Below are positions 49,847 to 59,600 of a stretch of 64,000 nt of DNA, one piece after another. A program made the translations under genes and the position numbers. The DNA is from Brachybacterium sp036311905. Lineage in GTDB: Bacteria > Actinomycetota > Actinomycetes > Actinomycetales > Dermabacteraceae. Position 1 is the first letter of the stretch. Every line of letters starts with the position of its first letter. Below the pieces are notes generated by a model. That model was not told the origin of the DNA. It ran no database searches and saw nothing but the letters and a program-made list of their open reading frames with translations. Where the stretch lies: assembly GCF_036311905.1 (NCBI RefSeq), contig NZ_JAZDCH010000002.1, positions 104,231-168,230 on the forward strand, given 5' to 3'.

Positions 49847-51742
49847 TCAGAGGTTCGCGTCGAGCAGACCGTCCCGCAGCGCGGCGGCCAGGGTCGGCGT
49901 GACGGGCAGGCGGGGGATCAGAGTCGCCTGGAAGGAGTGGTAGATGTCGGGCTTACCCGGCCAGGTCACGCCTTGCGGCTCGTTGTCGGCATCGAGCTCG
50001 TGGAACCACGAGCCGTCCTCCGCGTCGAGGAGGAAGGTGGAGATGTACTCCCACCACTGCTCGTAGCGCTCGGCCCAGATCCGCTCGCCGGTGACCTCGT
50101 GCATCACGGCGGCGGCGCCCACGGCCTCCGCGGCGACCCAGTGCATGCGCTCGCGGGCGACGGGGGAGCCGTCCCAGTCGACCGTGTAGACGAAGCCGGG
50201 GGCGCCGTCGATGCCGAAGCTGGCCGCGGCCTTCTCCATCAGCGCGGTCGCCGCCTCGAGCATCCACTCGGGCGCCACGCCGTCGGCCGCGAGGAGCGCC
50301 GCCCGTGCGTGGAGCACCAGGCGCGCCCACTCGATCCAGTGGCCGACGGTCGCCCCGTAGGGGCGGAACGGGTGGTTCGGCTCGTCCCGGTTGTAGTCCA
50401 GGAGCGGGTTCCAGTCGACGTCGAAGTGCTCGGGCAGCGCCCAGTCGTTCGCGCGGGCGAACTCGTCGATCGCCCGGGTTGCGATGCCGACGGCCCGGTC
50501 CAGCCAGCGACGCTCGCCGGTGACGTCCGCGGCGGCCAGCAGGGCCTCCACGGTGTGCATGTTGGCGTTGATCCCGCGGTACTCCTCGCACTCGGTGAAG
50601 GTGCGGTCGAAGGTGTCGACGCTCATCCCCGCGGCCTCGTCGAAGAACTTCTCCTCGAGGACGGTGAGCGCCTCCTCCAGCAGCTCGGCGGCGCCGGGAC
50701 GACCGGCGGCCGTCGCGGAGGCGGCGGCGAGCACCACGAAGGCGTGCGCATAGGCCTGCTTGGTGTCGTCGACCGGCGCGCCGTCCTGCACGGAGGCGAA
50801 CCAGCCGCCGTGCTCCGCGTCGCGGAAGACCCCGCGCAGCGAGGCGATGCCGTGGTCGGCGAAGCGCCCGAAGTCGGGGCGGCCCAGCAGATGGCCGAGG
50901 GCGAAACAGTGCGTCATCCGGCAGGTGATCCACAGCTCGGCGGGGCGGGAGATATCCGGGGCACCCTCCTCGTCGAGCCACGCGAAGCCGCCGTCCTCGC
51001 GCACCGACTCGGAGCCGAAGACGAGCAGCTCGTCGCCCTCGCCCTCGAGCCAGGAGCGGTGGGAGGGGCGGGACAGCCAGGGCTGGTGGGGGCCGGGGGC
51101 AGGGGTCACGGGGTTCTCCTCGTCGGTGAGCTCAAAGGTGCGTGCGGCGGCCTGGGCCTGGGCGGAGGTCGGTCCGGGCTCGTCGACGAGCAGCACCTCG
51201 CGGTAGTACTTCAGCTCCTGGATCGACTCGCGGATGTCGGCGAGGGCGCGGTGGCCGCCGTGCTTCGCGGGGATGTTGTAGTAGACGCGCGGGAACCAGC
51301 GCTTGGCCAGCTCCTTGAGGCTCGAGACGTCGATCGTGCGGTACGAGAGCCAGCTCGCGAACTCGGGCACGTCGCGGTCCAGGAACGCACGGTCCGTGCC
51401 GACGCTGTTGCCGGCGAGCGGCGCCTTGCCCTGCTCGGGGCAGAACTCCCTCACGTACTCGAGGCACAGCTCCTGCGCCTCCTCGAGGGTCATGCCCGCC
51501 TCGAGCTCGTCGAGGAGACCGGAGGTGGTGTGCATGTCGACCACGAACGGGTCCATGCCCTCGAGCGCCTCTGCGGGCGGCTTGATCACGACGTCGACGC
51601 CGTCTCCGAGGATGTTCAGATCGGCGTCGGTCACGAGCACCGCGATCTCGACGAGCGCATCGCGCTGCTTGTCGAGTCCGGTCATCTCGCAGTCGACCCA
51701 GATGATGCGGTCGTTCACGGAGCGGGAGGAGCTGGAGGTCAC
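49847..51742 (-). CDS. orn: Oligoribonuclease fused to an AGE-family epimerase/isomerase
   Basis: One 631-residue frame. Residues 1-205 are Orn (DEDDh): DCEMTGLD, then GTDRAFLDRD and HRALADIRE, so the active site is complete; it degrades nano-RNA. Residues 225-631 are an N-acylglucosamine 2-epimerase/mannose isomerase-like alpha/alpha barrel (MTHCFALGHLLG, RGINANMHTVEAL). A GTG at 51109 (residue 212), preceded by GAGGAGAACCCC, would allow a separate start of the second domain. No stop separates the two. Confidence 0.82.
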   Translation of the reverse strand: MTSSSSRSVNDRIIWVDCEMTGLDKQRDALVEIAVLVTDADLNILGDGVDVVIKPPAEALEGMDPFVVDMHTTSGLLDELEAGMTLEEAQELCLEYVREFCPEQGKAPLAGNSVGTDRAFLDRDVPEFASWLSYRTIDVSSLKELAKRWFPRVYYNIPAKHGGHRALADIRESIQELKYYREVLLVDEPGPTSAQAQAAARTFELTDEENPVTPAPGPHQPWLSRPSHRSWLEGEGDELLVFGSESVREDGGFAWLDEEGAPDISRPAELWITCRMTHCFALGHLLGRPDFGRFADHGIASLRGVFRDAEHGGWFASVQDGAPVDDTKQAYAHAFVVLAAASATAAGRPGAAELLEEALTVLEEKFFDEAAGMSVDTFDRTFTECEEYRGINANMHTVEALLAAADVTGERRWLDRAVGIATRAIDEFARANDWALPEHFDVDWNPLLDYNRDEPNHPFRPYGATVGHWIEWARLVLHARAALLAADGVAPEWMLEAATALMEKAAASFGIDGAPGFVYTVDWDGSPVARERMHWVAAEAVGAAAVMHEVTGERIWAERYEQWWEYISTFLLDAEDGSWFHELDADNEPQGVTWPGKPDIYHSFQATLIPRLPVTPTLAAALRDGLLDANL

Positions 51743-51862
51743 CGGGCAACAGTAGCGCGAGGGCCGGTCCCGCCCGGCGGCCGGGACGCGGGCCGCGAGA
51801 GATTACCCTGTGGTCATCCGGAGTCGAGGGCGGGCCGACGGGGGCCCGGGGAGGATCCTGCC

Positions 51863-52390
51863 GTGAACATGTACATCCGCCTCCTCCTGTTCCTGGTGCG
51901 GGTGCGCGGGAAGACCCCGCTCTCGATCTGGGACACCTCGAGGGCGCACTTTCGCGTGAACCCCGCCGATCTCGACGTGCAGCGGCACATGAACAACGGC
52001 CGCTACCTCTCGATCATGGACCTCGGCCGGATGGACCTCATGCTCCGCTCCGGCTTCTGGAAGCGGATCACCGATGCCGGGTGGTACCCGGTCGTTGCGG
52101 GCCAGACCATCACCTATCGCCGCTCCCTCACGCTCGGGCAGAAGTTCGATCTGGACACGCGGGTGATCGGGCACGACGAGCGGTGGATCTACATGGAGCA
52201 GGTGTTCCGCCGCGAGGGCCGCGTCATCGCCGACGCGGTCGTGCGGGCCCGCTTCCTGCGCGAGGAGGGCGGCTCCGTCCCGGTCTCCGAGGTGCTCGAG
52301 CTCTCCGGTCCGATGCCCGCGGACCGAGAGCTGCCCGCCTGGGTCATCGCCTGGAACGAGGGCTCCTCGGCGCACGGCCGGGGTCTGTGA
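51863..52390 (+). CDS. Hotdog-fold thioesterase-like protein
   Basis: A 175-residue protein. RVNPADLDVQRHMNNGRYLSIMDLGRMD is the hotdog start with Asp and His-Met-Asn-Asn of acyl-CoA thioesterases. GTG 51863 is chosen for GGGAGGATCC upstream; ATG 51869 is an alternative. The last bases overlap a leftward membrane-protein gene. Confidence 0.85.
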   Translation: MNMYIRLLLFLVRVRGKTPLSIWDTSRAHFRVNPADLDVQRHMNNGRYLSIMDLGRMDLMLRSGFWKRITDAGWYPVVAGQTITYRRSLTLGQKFDLDTRVIGHDERWIYMEQVFRREGRVIADAVVRARFLREEGGSVPVSEVLELSGPMPADRELPAWVIAWNEGSSAHGRGL

Positions 52391-52643
52391 CGAGGCGAGC
52401 GGCTCGCGAGCGTCGGCGGACCTCTTCGACGAGGCCGAGCACGAGCAGCACCACCACCGCGCCGAGCAGGATCCACTGCTCGAAGGCCGCGGCGAGCACG
52501 CCGGTGACCAGCAGCGCCCCGAAGTAGACGGCGTCGAGCACCCTCCGGGAGACACCGAGCAGCCGGGCACCGAGCGGCGTGCGCGTCAGGCGCAGCAGGA
52601 TCAGCAGGGCGATCGCGCCGAACGTGAGGACCTTCAGGATCAT
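52344..52643 (-). CDS. Small membrane protein
   Basis: A 99-residue protein with two to three helices (LTFGAIALLILL, GALLVTGVLAAAF, LLGAVVVLLVLGLV) and a basic C-terminal tail. No domain is recognised. It overlaps the thioesterase gene's 3' end by 47 bases on the other strand. Confidence 0.6.
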   Translation of the reverse strand: MILKVLTFGAIALLILLRLTRTPLGARLLGVSRRVLDAVYFGALLVTGVLAAAFEQWILLGAVVVLLVLGLVEEVRRRSRAARLVTDPGRAPRSPRSRR

Positions 52644-52694
52644 CAGTGCGGCACCTCTGCGGCGGGTGGGGATCGGCGGTGTGCCGACGGGCGG

Positions 52695-52767
<73 letters not shown>

Positions 52768-52782
52768 TGACGGCGCACGAGT

Positions 52783-53712
52783 CTACCGAGGCGCGCGTCG
52801 ACCCCGGGCCCGAGAGGCCGGTGGCGTCCCGCTCACCTCGGGCGCACCCGGTCCTGCCTGGCAGCGGGGACAGGACCACAGCACTCGCGCCTCGGTCCCC
52901 TCGAGCCGCGGCTCGGCCAGCTCTCCCCGCTCGATCCGGGTGCGGCAGCGGCGGCACTGGCGGCCCCCGCGGCCGTACACCCAGAGGTCGCCGTCCCGGC
53001 CGAGCATCCCGCCGGTGGTCACCCGCACCTCCCGGTCTCGGTTCAGCACCAGCAGCCGGTGGGCGAGGTCGACGAGCTCCCCGAGGTCCCCGGCGGCGGA
53101 GACGGGGGCGGCGGGATGCACCCGGCGCAGGAAGCACAACTCGCTGCGGTAGATGTTCCCGATCCCGGCGAGGACGTGCTGGTCCAGCAGGGCGAGGCCG
53201 ATCGGACGTGCGGGCTCGGCGGCGAGGTTCGCGATCGCTCGCGCGCGCAGTGACTCATCGGTGTCCCAGGCCGGGTCCAGCAGATCGGGGCCCAGGCTCC
53301 CGAGCAGCTGCTCCTCGTCGGCCGTGCGCAGCAGCCGCACCTGCTTGACGTCGTAGGCGACGGCCCGCACCGACCTCCCGTCCCCGTGCCGGGCCTGGAG
53401 CTCGATGCGGATCGTGTCGGGGGAGCGAGGTCCGGCGCTGGTGTCGCTCGAGCGCAGCGCCCGCCCGTCGACGTGCCAGATCCCGTCCATCATCAGATGG
53501 CTGTGCAGGGTCAGCGGGCTCGGTCCGGGCCCGGGAGGGGCGAGCCGGATCAGGAGGTGCTTGCCGCGCGGTCGCACTTCGAGCACGCTCCAGCCGGCCA
53601 GGTCGGCGGTCGCCGCGCGCGGCACCCGGAGGTCGCAGGTGGTGAGCACGGCGCCGGCGAGCGCCTCGTCGAGGATCCGGCACTGACGCGCGACGGTGTC
53701 GCCCTCGGGCAT
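52783..53712 (-). CDS. nei2: Endonuclease VIII-like DNA glycosylase Nei2
   Basis: A 309-residue Fpg/Nei protein with the invariant Pro2-Glu3 (MPEGD), conserved Lys in GKHLLIRL and the C-terminal zinc finger CRRC...CPRC. Residues after it are basic. It removes oxidised pyrimidines. It begins with an overlap to the helicase gene (TGATG). Confidence 0.92.
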   Translation of the reverse strand: MPEGDTVARQCRILDEALAGAVLTTCDLRVPRAATADLAGWSVLEVRPRGKHLLIRLAPPGPGPSPLTLHSHLMMDGIWHVDGRALRSSDTSAGPRSPDTIRIELQARHGDGRSVRAVAYDVKQVRLLRTADEEQLLGSLGPDLLDPAWDTDESLRARAIANLAAEPARPIGLALLDQHVLAGIGNIYRSELCFLRRVHPAAPVSAAGDLGELVDLAHRLLVLNRDREVRVTTGGMLGRDGDLWVYGRGGRQCRRCRTRIERGELAEPRLEGTEARVLWSCPRCQAGPGAPEVSGTPPASRARGRRAPR

Positions 53713-56700
53713 CAGCGCTCACCCGCCCGCAGCCGCAGCGAACGGGGGGAGCGGTAGCAGCCGGCCTCCGCGAGGGCTGCGGTGACGTGGGCGACCGGCT
53801 CCGCGTCGAGGCCGTGGCCGGTGATGCGCTCGATCCGCAGCTGCGGCAGGCGGGAGTCCTCCGCCACGGCGCGGACCAGCTGCTCCGCGGTTTCCGGTGT
53901 CGCGGCCTCGTCGGCCCACCACATCAGGTGCTTCCCGCCCCGATCGACGAACGCCTGCACGTGGCCGTCCCGGAGCAGCACGAGAGCTCCGGCGCGGCGC
54001 GCGGGGCGCACCGCCCGGCCCTCCGGCGGGGCGATCGGCAGCGCAGGCCAGGGGAGGGCCGCACCATAGGGGTTCGCCGGATCGGTCGCCGCGAGCGCCA
54101 CCGCGACGGCATCGGCCGACGGGCCCGTCCCCGCCGCCTCGGCCCCGGAGCTCGCCGAGGCCTCCCGGTCGCGGTCGCGGAGCAGGTCCACCGCCTCGGC
54201 GGGGGCGAACTGGGAGGCGCCGAGATGGTCCACGAAGTAGCCCCGGCGGCAGCCGCCGCTGTCCTCGAGCGCGGAGAGCACTCGGTACACGCCGGCGAAG
54301 CCCCCGGGGACGTCCTCCACGTCCATCGCGCCGCGGGTGACCACGCCGTGGCGGTCCAGCAGCAGCGCCGCGAGGGCCGCCGCCCGGGCGGCGGGATCCA
54401 CCGCATCGACCCGCACTGCGGACCAGCGGCCGGTGCCGAGCGCGGTGCTGGCGAGCTCCGCGCTGCTCGTGACGCGCTGGCGCATCATCGCCGCGGAGAG
54501 CCGGGCGGCGCCGCGTCGGCCGAGGGTCCGTGACCGGGACGGCGTGCCCGAGCGTCGGGCGCTCCCGGTGCGGGCGGCACCGCTGCCCGAGGGTCCGTGG
54601 GCGAGGGCGCGCAGCGCCGCGAAGGAGTCGTTGGTGATCAGTCCCTGGAAGGCGAGATCCCACACCGCCTCCTCGAGCGCGGCGGGGTCCACCGGGGTGC
54701 CGTCCTCGCCCGCCAGTGCCGCGAGGATCTCCCCGTGACGCAGTGCGCCGGGCGTGGCGCGCAGCAGGGCGAGGACGCGCGCGGCGAGCGAGTCCTGCGG
54801 CAGGGCGTCCGCGGCCTCCTCGAGGGCTGCGGCGTCGAGGCCCAGGGGCAGCGCGTCGGCGAGGTGGAGCCGGACCCAGCCGTCGTCGGCGCCGAGGCGG
54901 CCGTGCCCGGTCCACACCAGTTCCCCGCTCGCGAAGGCGGCATCCAGCAGGGCGGGGGTCATCTCGGGCAGGCGGGCCGGGAGCACCTGGCGCTCCCAGG
55001 CGGACAGCGGTAGCGAGACCCCCGCCAGCTGGTCCACCACGGAGAGCAGTCCGTCGTGTCCGGACCAGGATGCGCGCTCGCGGCGGCCGTCGGCCCTACG
55101 CCCCACGAGGTGCTGCCACTGACCCAGGAAGCGGGCGTAGACGGGGCCGGGGACCGGCGCGATCTCGCGGCGCGAGGCGGCGAGGCTCGCCCGACGGATG
55201 CGGCGCAGCACATCCACCTCGACCCATTCCTCCCCCTCGCGGCCCGGGGTGAACTCGCCCTGGGAGAGGACGCGCTCAGCGGTGAGCTGCTCGAGCGCCG
55301 CCCGCGCCACCCCCGGCGCGAGGCCGAAGGCCTCCGTCGGCGCCCCGGCCGGGAACGGGCCCCGCCCCCGGGCCCAGCGGGCGATTAGCTGCGCGACCGC
55401 CCGGTCCACCGGGGCGAGGAGAGCGGTGGGCACTCCCGTCGGCAGCGCCGTGCCCAGCGCATCGCGCAGCAGTCCCGCATCCTCGACCGCCGCCAGATGC
55501 TCGGTGCCCGAGATCCGCACCCGGATGACGCGACGCGCCCGCTCGAGCTCCGCGAGCGCTTCCTCGACGTCGAGCTCGTCGGCCGCGCGCTCGGCGATCT
55601 GCCCCACGGTGAGCGGGCCGAGGCGCCGCAGGGCGTCGGCGAGCTGCTCGGCGCTGCGCAGCGCCCGCTCCGCCGTGAGCCCCTGCAGGCTCCGCTCGAC
55701 CTCGGCGATCACCTCGGCGTCCAACAGCTCCCGCAGGCTCACCGTGCCCAGCAGCTCGGCCAGCAACGACTGGTCCAGGGCGAGGGCCGCGGTGCGCCGT
55801 TCGGCCAGCGGGGCGTCGGCGTCGTAGAGGAACTGCGCCATGTAGCCGAAGAGCAGGGAGCGGGCGAACGGGGAGGGGGAGGGGGTCTCGACCTCGTGCA
55901 CCTGCACCCGTCGGCGCCCGACCTGGGTCATCAGTTCCACCAGGGCCGGCAGGTCGTACACGTCCTGGAGGCACTCCCGCGCCGCCTCGAGCATGATCGG
56001 GAAGTCCGGATAGGGACGCGCCACCTCGAGCAGATGTGCCGACCGCTGTCGCTGCTGCCACAGCGGCGCCCGCTGGTTCGGGTCCCGGCGCGGCAGCAGC
56101 AGCGCCCGGGCGGCGCACTCCCGGAACCGGGCCGCGAACAGTGCGGAGGAGCCGACCAGACGCCGCACCTCCTCCGCGATCTCCTCCGGCTCGAAGGTGA
56201 AAAGGTCCGCTCCCGGGGGCTGCTCACCGTGGGGGATGCGCAGCACGATCCCGTCATCGGCCGCCATCACCTGGCCGTCCAGGCCGTAGCGCTCCTCGAC
56301 GCGGGCACCGACCGCGAGCGCCCACGGCGCCGTGATCCGCTGCCCGGCCGCGCAGTGCAGCACCACCCGCCAGTCCCCGAGCTCGTCGAGGAAGCGTTCG
56401 ACCACGAGCCGGTCTGGACCCGGCATCACGGAGGTGACCTGCAGCTGCTCGGCGAGATGGTCGAGGAGGACGGTGCGCGCGTTCTCGTCCAGTCCCAGTC
56501 CGCTCAGCCGCTCCTCGGCCTCGGCGCGGGGGAGGGCGGCGAGCTCGGCCTGCGCCGTGGAGATTGCCCGGCCGAGGCTCGCGGGACGGCCGTCCCCGTC
56601 GCCATGCCAGAACGGGATCCGGCCGCTGAGCCCGAAGGCGGGGGAGACCGTGACGCGTGACGCGGTGATCTCCTCGATCCGCCAGCTGCTGGTCCCGAGC

Positions 56701-58412
56701 GTGATGACGTCCCCTCGCCGGGACTCGTAGACCATCTCCTCGTCGAGCTCTCCCACCCGCCGCGGCTGGGAGTCGCCGTCGGAGGCGACCAGGTGCACCG
56801 GGTACAGACCTCGATCGGGGATGGTGCCACCGCTGGTCACGGCGAGGCGCTGCGCTCCGGGACGTGCGGTGAGGGTGCCTGTGGCATGGTCGTGGACCAG
56901 CCGTGGGCGCAACTCCGTGAAGGCGGTCGAGGGGTAGCGGCCGGCGAGCAGATCGATCGTCTGGTCGAAGGCGACGCGCGGCAGGGCCCGATAGGGATGC
57001 GCGGAGCGGACCAGATCGAACCAGGCGTCGATCTGCAGGTCCTCCATGGCGGCGGCCGAGACCGTGTGCTGGGCCAGGACGTCCAGGGCGTTGCGGGGCA
57101 CGGCGAGCGGCTCGATCCGTCCGGCGACGGCCTCCTGCACCGCGACCGCGGAGCGGAGCACGTCGGCCGCGTGCAGGGGGTGGAGGGACCCGGTGGAGAC
57201 GGCGCCGACGTCGTGCCCGGCCCGGCCCACCCGCTGCAGCAGGCTCGAGACCGACATCGGGGCCGCGACCTGCAGCACGAGGTCGACCGCGCCCATGTCG
57301 ATGCCGAGCTCGAGGGAGCTGGTCGCGACCACGCAGCGCAGCGTCCCCGCCTTCAGCTGGTCCTCGATCTGCGCGCGCACCTCCTTCGCCATCGAGCCGT
57401 GATGGGCACGGGCGATGTCCGGCGCCTCCTCAAGCTCCGCGTCGTCGGACGAGCCCGCGGAGTCGTCCGACGCGGCGGCGAGACGGCGGGTGTGGAGCCG
57501 GTTCAGCTTCCCGGTGAGGCGCTCCGCCTGGCTGCGAGAGTTCGTGAACACGATCGTGGAGCGGTGGGCGAGGACCTCCTCGTACACCGCCCGCTCGACG
57601 TGCGGCCAGATCGTCCCCGAGACGTCCTCGTCGTCGACGGCATCGGCCGGCGGCTCGATCGCCTGCAGGTCCGGGACGGGGAGGGAGATGCTCAGGTCCC
57701 ATCGCTTGGTCGAGGCAGGGCGCACCACCGTCGCCGAGCGCCCGCGCCCGGAGCCGCTGAGGAAGGCCGCCACCTCGTCCACGGGCTCGACCGTCGCCGA
57801 CAGCCCGATCCGCTGCGCGGGACGCTCCAGCAGCGCGTCGAGCCGTGCGAGCGACAGAGCCAGGTGCACGCCGCGCTTGGTGCCGGCGACCGCGTGGACC
57901 TCGTCGAGGATCACCGTGTCGACCCCGGTGAGCGTCTTGCGCGCCTGCGAGGTGAGCAACAGGAACAGCGACTCGGGGGTGGTGATGAGAATGTCCGGCG
58001 GACGGGCGGCGAGCCGACGGCGCTCCGCGGGCGGGGTGTCCCCGGTGCGGACGCCCACGCTCAGCGGCCGATGATCCTCGCCGAGCCGCTCCGCCATGCG
58101 CGCCGTGCCCACGAGCGGCGAGGTCAGGTTCCGCTCGACGTCGACGCCCAGCGCCTTGAGCGGCGAGATGTACAGGACGGAGGTGCGTGGGGAGTCCGGG
58201 GGCGGTGCGGCGGAGAGCCGATCGATCGCGCTGAGGAAGGCGGCGAGGGTCTTGCCGGAGCCGGTCGGCGCGACGACGAGCGTGTCCTCACCCCGGGCGA
58301 TCGCGGTCCACGCCTCCTCCTGGGCGGCGGTGGGTGCCGCGAAGGACTCCTCGAACCAGGTCGCCGTGGAGCGCGAGAACGAGGAGGGGAGGGCGCTGCG
58401 GGGGCGGGCCAT
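53712..58412 (-). CDS. lhr: Lhr-type ATP-dependent DNA helicase
   Basis: A 1566-residue helicase. The N-terminal superfamily 2 core has APTGSGKT (48-55) and LDEVHAVAGTKRG; it continues with VGRAGHDVGAVS and the Lhr-specific winged-helix and C-terminal (Lhr-CTD) regions. The C-terminus overlaps the nei2 start, an arrangement common in actinobacteria. It acts in DNA repair. ATG 58412 gives the usual start. Confidence 0.95.
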   Translation of the reverse strand: MARPRSALPSSFSRSTATWFEESFAAPTAAQEEAWTAIARGEDTLVVAPTGSGKTLAAFLSAIDRLSAAPPPDSPRTSVLYISPLKALGVDVERNLTSPLVGTARMAERLGEDHRPLSVGVRTGDTPPAERRRLAARPPDILITTPESLFLLLTSQARKTLTGVDTVILDEVHAVAGTKRGVHLALSLARLDALLERPAQRIGLSATVEPVDEVAAFLSGSGRGRSATVVRPASTKRWDLSISLPVPDLQAIEPPADAVDDEDVSGTIWPHVERAVYEEVLAHRSTIVFTNSRSQAERLTGKLNRLHTRRLAAASDDSAGSSDDAELEEAPDIARAHHGSMAKEVRAQIEDQLKAGTLRCVVATSSLELGIDMGAVDLVLQVAAPMSVSSLLQRVGRAGHDVGAVSTGSLHPLHAADVLRSAVAVQEAVAGRIEPLAVPRNALDVLAQHTVSAAAMEDLQIDAWFDLVRSAHPYRALPRVAFDQTIDLLAGRYPSTAFTELRPRLVHDHATGTLTARPGAQRLAVTSGGTIPDRGLYPVHLVASDGDSQPRRVGELDEEMVYESRRGDVITLGTSSWRIEEITASRVTVSPAFGLSGRIPFWHGDGDGRPASLGRAISTAQAELAALPRAEAEERLSGLGLDENARTVLLDHLAEQLQVTSVMPGPDRLVVERFLDELGDWRVVLHCAAGQRITAPWALAVGARVEERYGLDGQVMAADDGIVLRIPHGEQPPGADLFTFEPEEIAEEVRRLVGSSALFAARFRECAARALLLPRRDPNQRAPLWQQRQRSAHLLEVARPYPDFPIMLEAARECLQDVYDLPALVELMTQVGRRRVQVHEVETPSPSPFARSLLFGYMAQFLYDADAPLAERRTAALALDQSLLAELLGTVSLRELLDAEVIAEVERSLQGLTAERALRSAEQLADALRRLGPLTVGQIAERAADELDVEEALAELERARRVIRVRISGTEHLAAVEDAGLLRDALGTALPTGVPTALLAPVDRAVAQLIARWARGRGPFPAGAPTEAFGLAPGVARAALEQLTAERVLSQGEFTPGREGEEWVEVDVLRRIRRASLAASRREIAPVPGPVYARFLGQWQHLVGRRADGRRERASWSGHDGLLSVVDQLAGVSLPLSAWERQVLPARLPEMTPALLDAAFASGELVWTGHGRLGADDGWVRLHLADALPLGLDAAALEEAADALPQDSLAARVLALLRATPGALRHGEILAALAGEDGTPVDPAALEEAVWDLAFQGLITNDSFAALRALAHGPSGSGAARTGSARRSGTPSRSRTLGRRGAARLSAAMMRQRVTSSAELASTALGTGRWSAVRVDAVDPAARAAALAALLLDRHGVVTRGAMDVEDVPGGFAGVYRVLSALEDSGGCRRGYFVDHLGASQFAPAEAVDLLRDRDREASASSGAEAAGTGPSADAVAVALAATDPANPYGAALPWPALPIAPPEGRAVRPARRAGALVLLRDGHVQAFVDRGGKHLMWWADEAATPETAEQLVRAVAEDSRLPQLRIERITGHGLDAEPVAHVTAALAEAGCYRSPRSLRLRAGER

Positions 58413-58600
58413 CGGTCCATTGTCGCGCGGGGGGCCGACGCCCGGTGCGGATCCGCCGAGGCCGACGGGGGCGGAGTCGCGCGACCGGCGATCGCCCCGC
58501 GACCACGCCTGCCGCCGCTCCGCGCCGCGTGGCAGGATGGACGGCACGGCGGGGCCCGCAGCGGCTGGTCCTGCGCACTTCTGACGAAGGGATGATCCAC

Positions 58601-59230
58601 ATGGCGGAGTTCACGCTTCCCGATCTCGATTACGACTACGGCGCTCTGGATCCCTCGATCTCGGGCCGGATCATGGAGCTGCACCACTCCAAGCACCACG
58701 CGACCTATGTCAAGGGTGCGAACACGGCGCTGGAGAAGCTGGCGGCGGCGCGTGAGGCGAACGATTTCGGCACGGTGAACCAGCTGTCGAAGGATCTCGC
58801 GTTCAACCTCGGTGGTCACACGAACCACTCGATCTTCTGGAAGAACCTCTCCCCGGAGGGCGGCGACAAGCCGACCGGTGAGCTGGCGGCCGCGATCGAC
58901 GAGTTCTTCGGGTCCTTCGATGCGTTCCGCGCGCACTTCACGGCCGCGGCGCTGGGGATCCAGGGCTCGGGCTGGGCGGTGCTCGCCTATGAGCCGGCTG
59001 GCGGGAACCTGGTGATCGAGCAGTTCTACGATCAGCAGAACGGGGTGCCGGTGGCGACGATCCCGCTGTTCCAGCTGGATATGTGGGAGCACGCGTTCTA
59101 CCTGGATTACCAGAACGTGAAGGCTGATTACGTGAAGGCGGTCTGGAACATCGTGAACTGGGCGGATGTCCAGGCGCGGTTCGAGAACGCGCGGGCGAAC
59201 GCGAGCACGATCGTGGTGCCCGGCGCCTGA
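58601..59230 (+). CDS. sodA: Superoxide dismutase (Fe/Mn)
   Basis: A 209-residue enzyme with metal ligands His in ELHHSKHHATYV, His in NLGGHTNHSIFW, and Asp/His in QLDMWEHAFYLDY. GAAGGG precedes ATG 58601; an earlier ATG (58592) adds only three residues. The gene ends in a strong terminator. Confidence 0.97.
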   Translation: MAEFTLPDLDYDYGALDPSISGRIMELHHSKHHATYVKGANTALEKLAAAREANDFGTVNQLSKDLAFNLGGHTNHSIFWKNLSPEGGDKPTGELAAAIDEFFGSFDAFRAHFTAAALGIQGSGWAVLAYEPAGGNLVIEQFYDQQNGVPVATIPLFQLDMWEHAFYLDYQNVKADYVKAVWNIVNWADVQARFENARANASTIVVPGA

Positions 59231-59246
59231 TCCGCTCTGCCGTCGG

Positions 59247-59278
59247 ACGGTCGGTCCCTCTCCGGAGGGGCCGGCCGT
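59247..59278 (+). terminator. sodA terminator
   Basis: A 14-bp stem with a TCCG loop, followed by TT, lies 17 bases after the stop. Confidence 0.85.
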
Positions 59279-59391
59279 TTCGTGTGTTCCGGGGGTCTCC
59301 GCCGCCGGTGACGCCCGGTCCGGAGCCGGCCACTTCTGTGACCGGGGTTCTGCGGCCCGGTCCCTGCTGCCGCTGCTGAAAGACTGCGTGT

Positions 59392-59430
59392 GGCGTGACC
59401 TCAGGGCCTGTGGGGCGGTGAGGTCACGCC
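59392..59430. other. Long inverted repeat in the sodA-ssb gap
   Basis: Twelve-base perfect arms (GGCGTGACCTCA and its complement) flank a 15-base spacer. In the 370-base gene-free stretch 59231-59600, only the sodA terminator and this repeat are visible. It could be an operator or an RNA hairpin ahead of ssb. Confidence 0.5.
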
Positions 59431-59600
59431 AGGCGCGGAATTCCAGCAGGGTCGAGCCGTGGACCGTTCCTCCCCACACCCCGTTCATCCACAGGATCCG
59501 CGCCGCCCTGGAAGCGCCGCGTCATGCCGAGGACGCTGAAGTCCATCGGCACCGTGCCGAGGCCGGGACGGTCCCGGCACCTCAGGAAGGACGACGCACC

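Noticed and set aside
49295..52390. A 1031-codon rightward frame through ssRelA, tRNA-His and the orn-AGE gene
   Set aside because: Only its last 175 codons (from 51863) form a recognisable protein, the hotdog thioesterase; the rest is antisense shadow and includes a tRNA.
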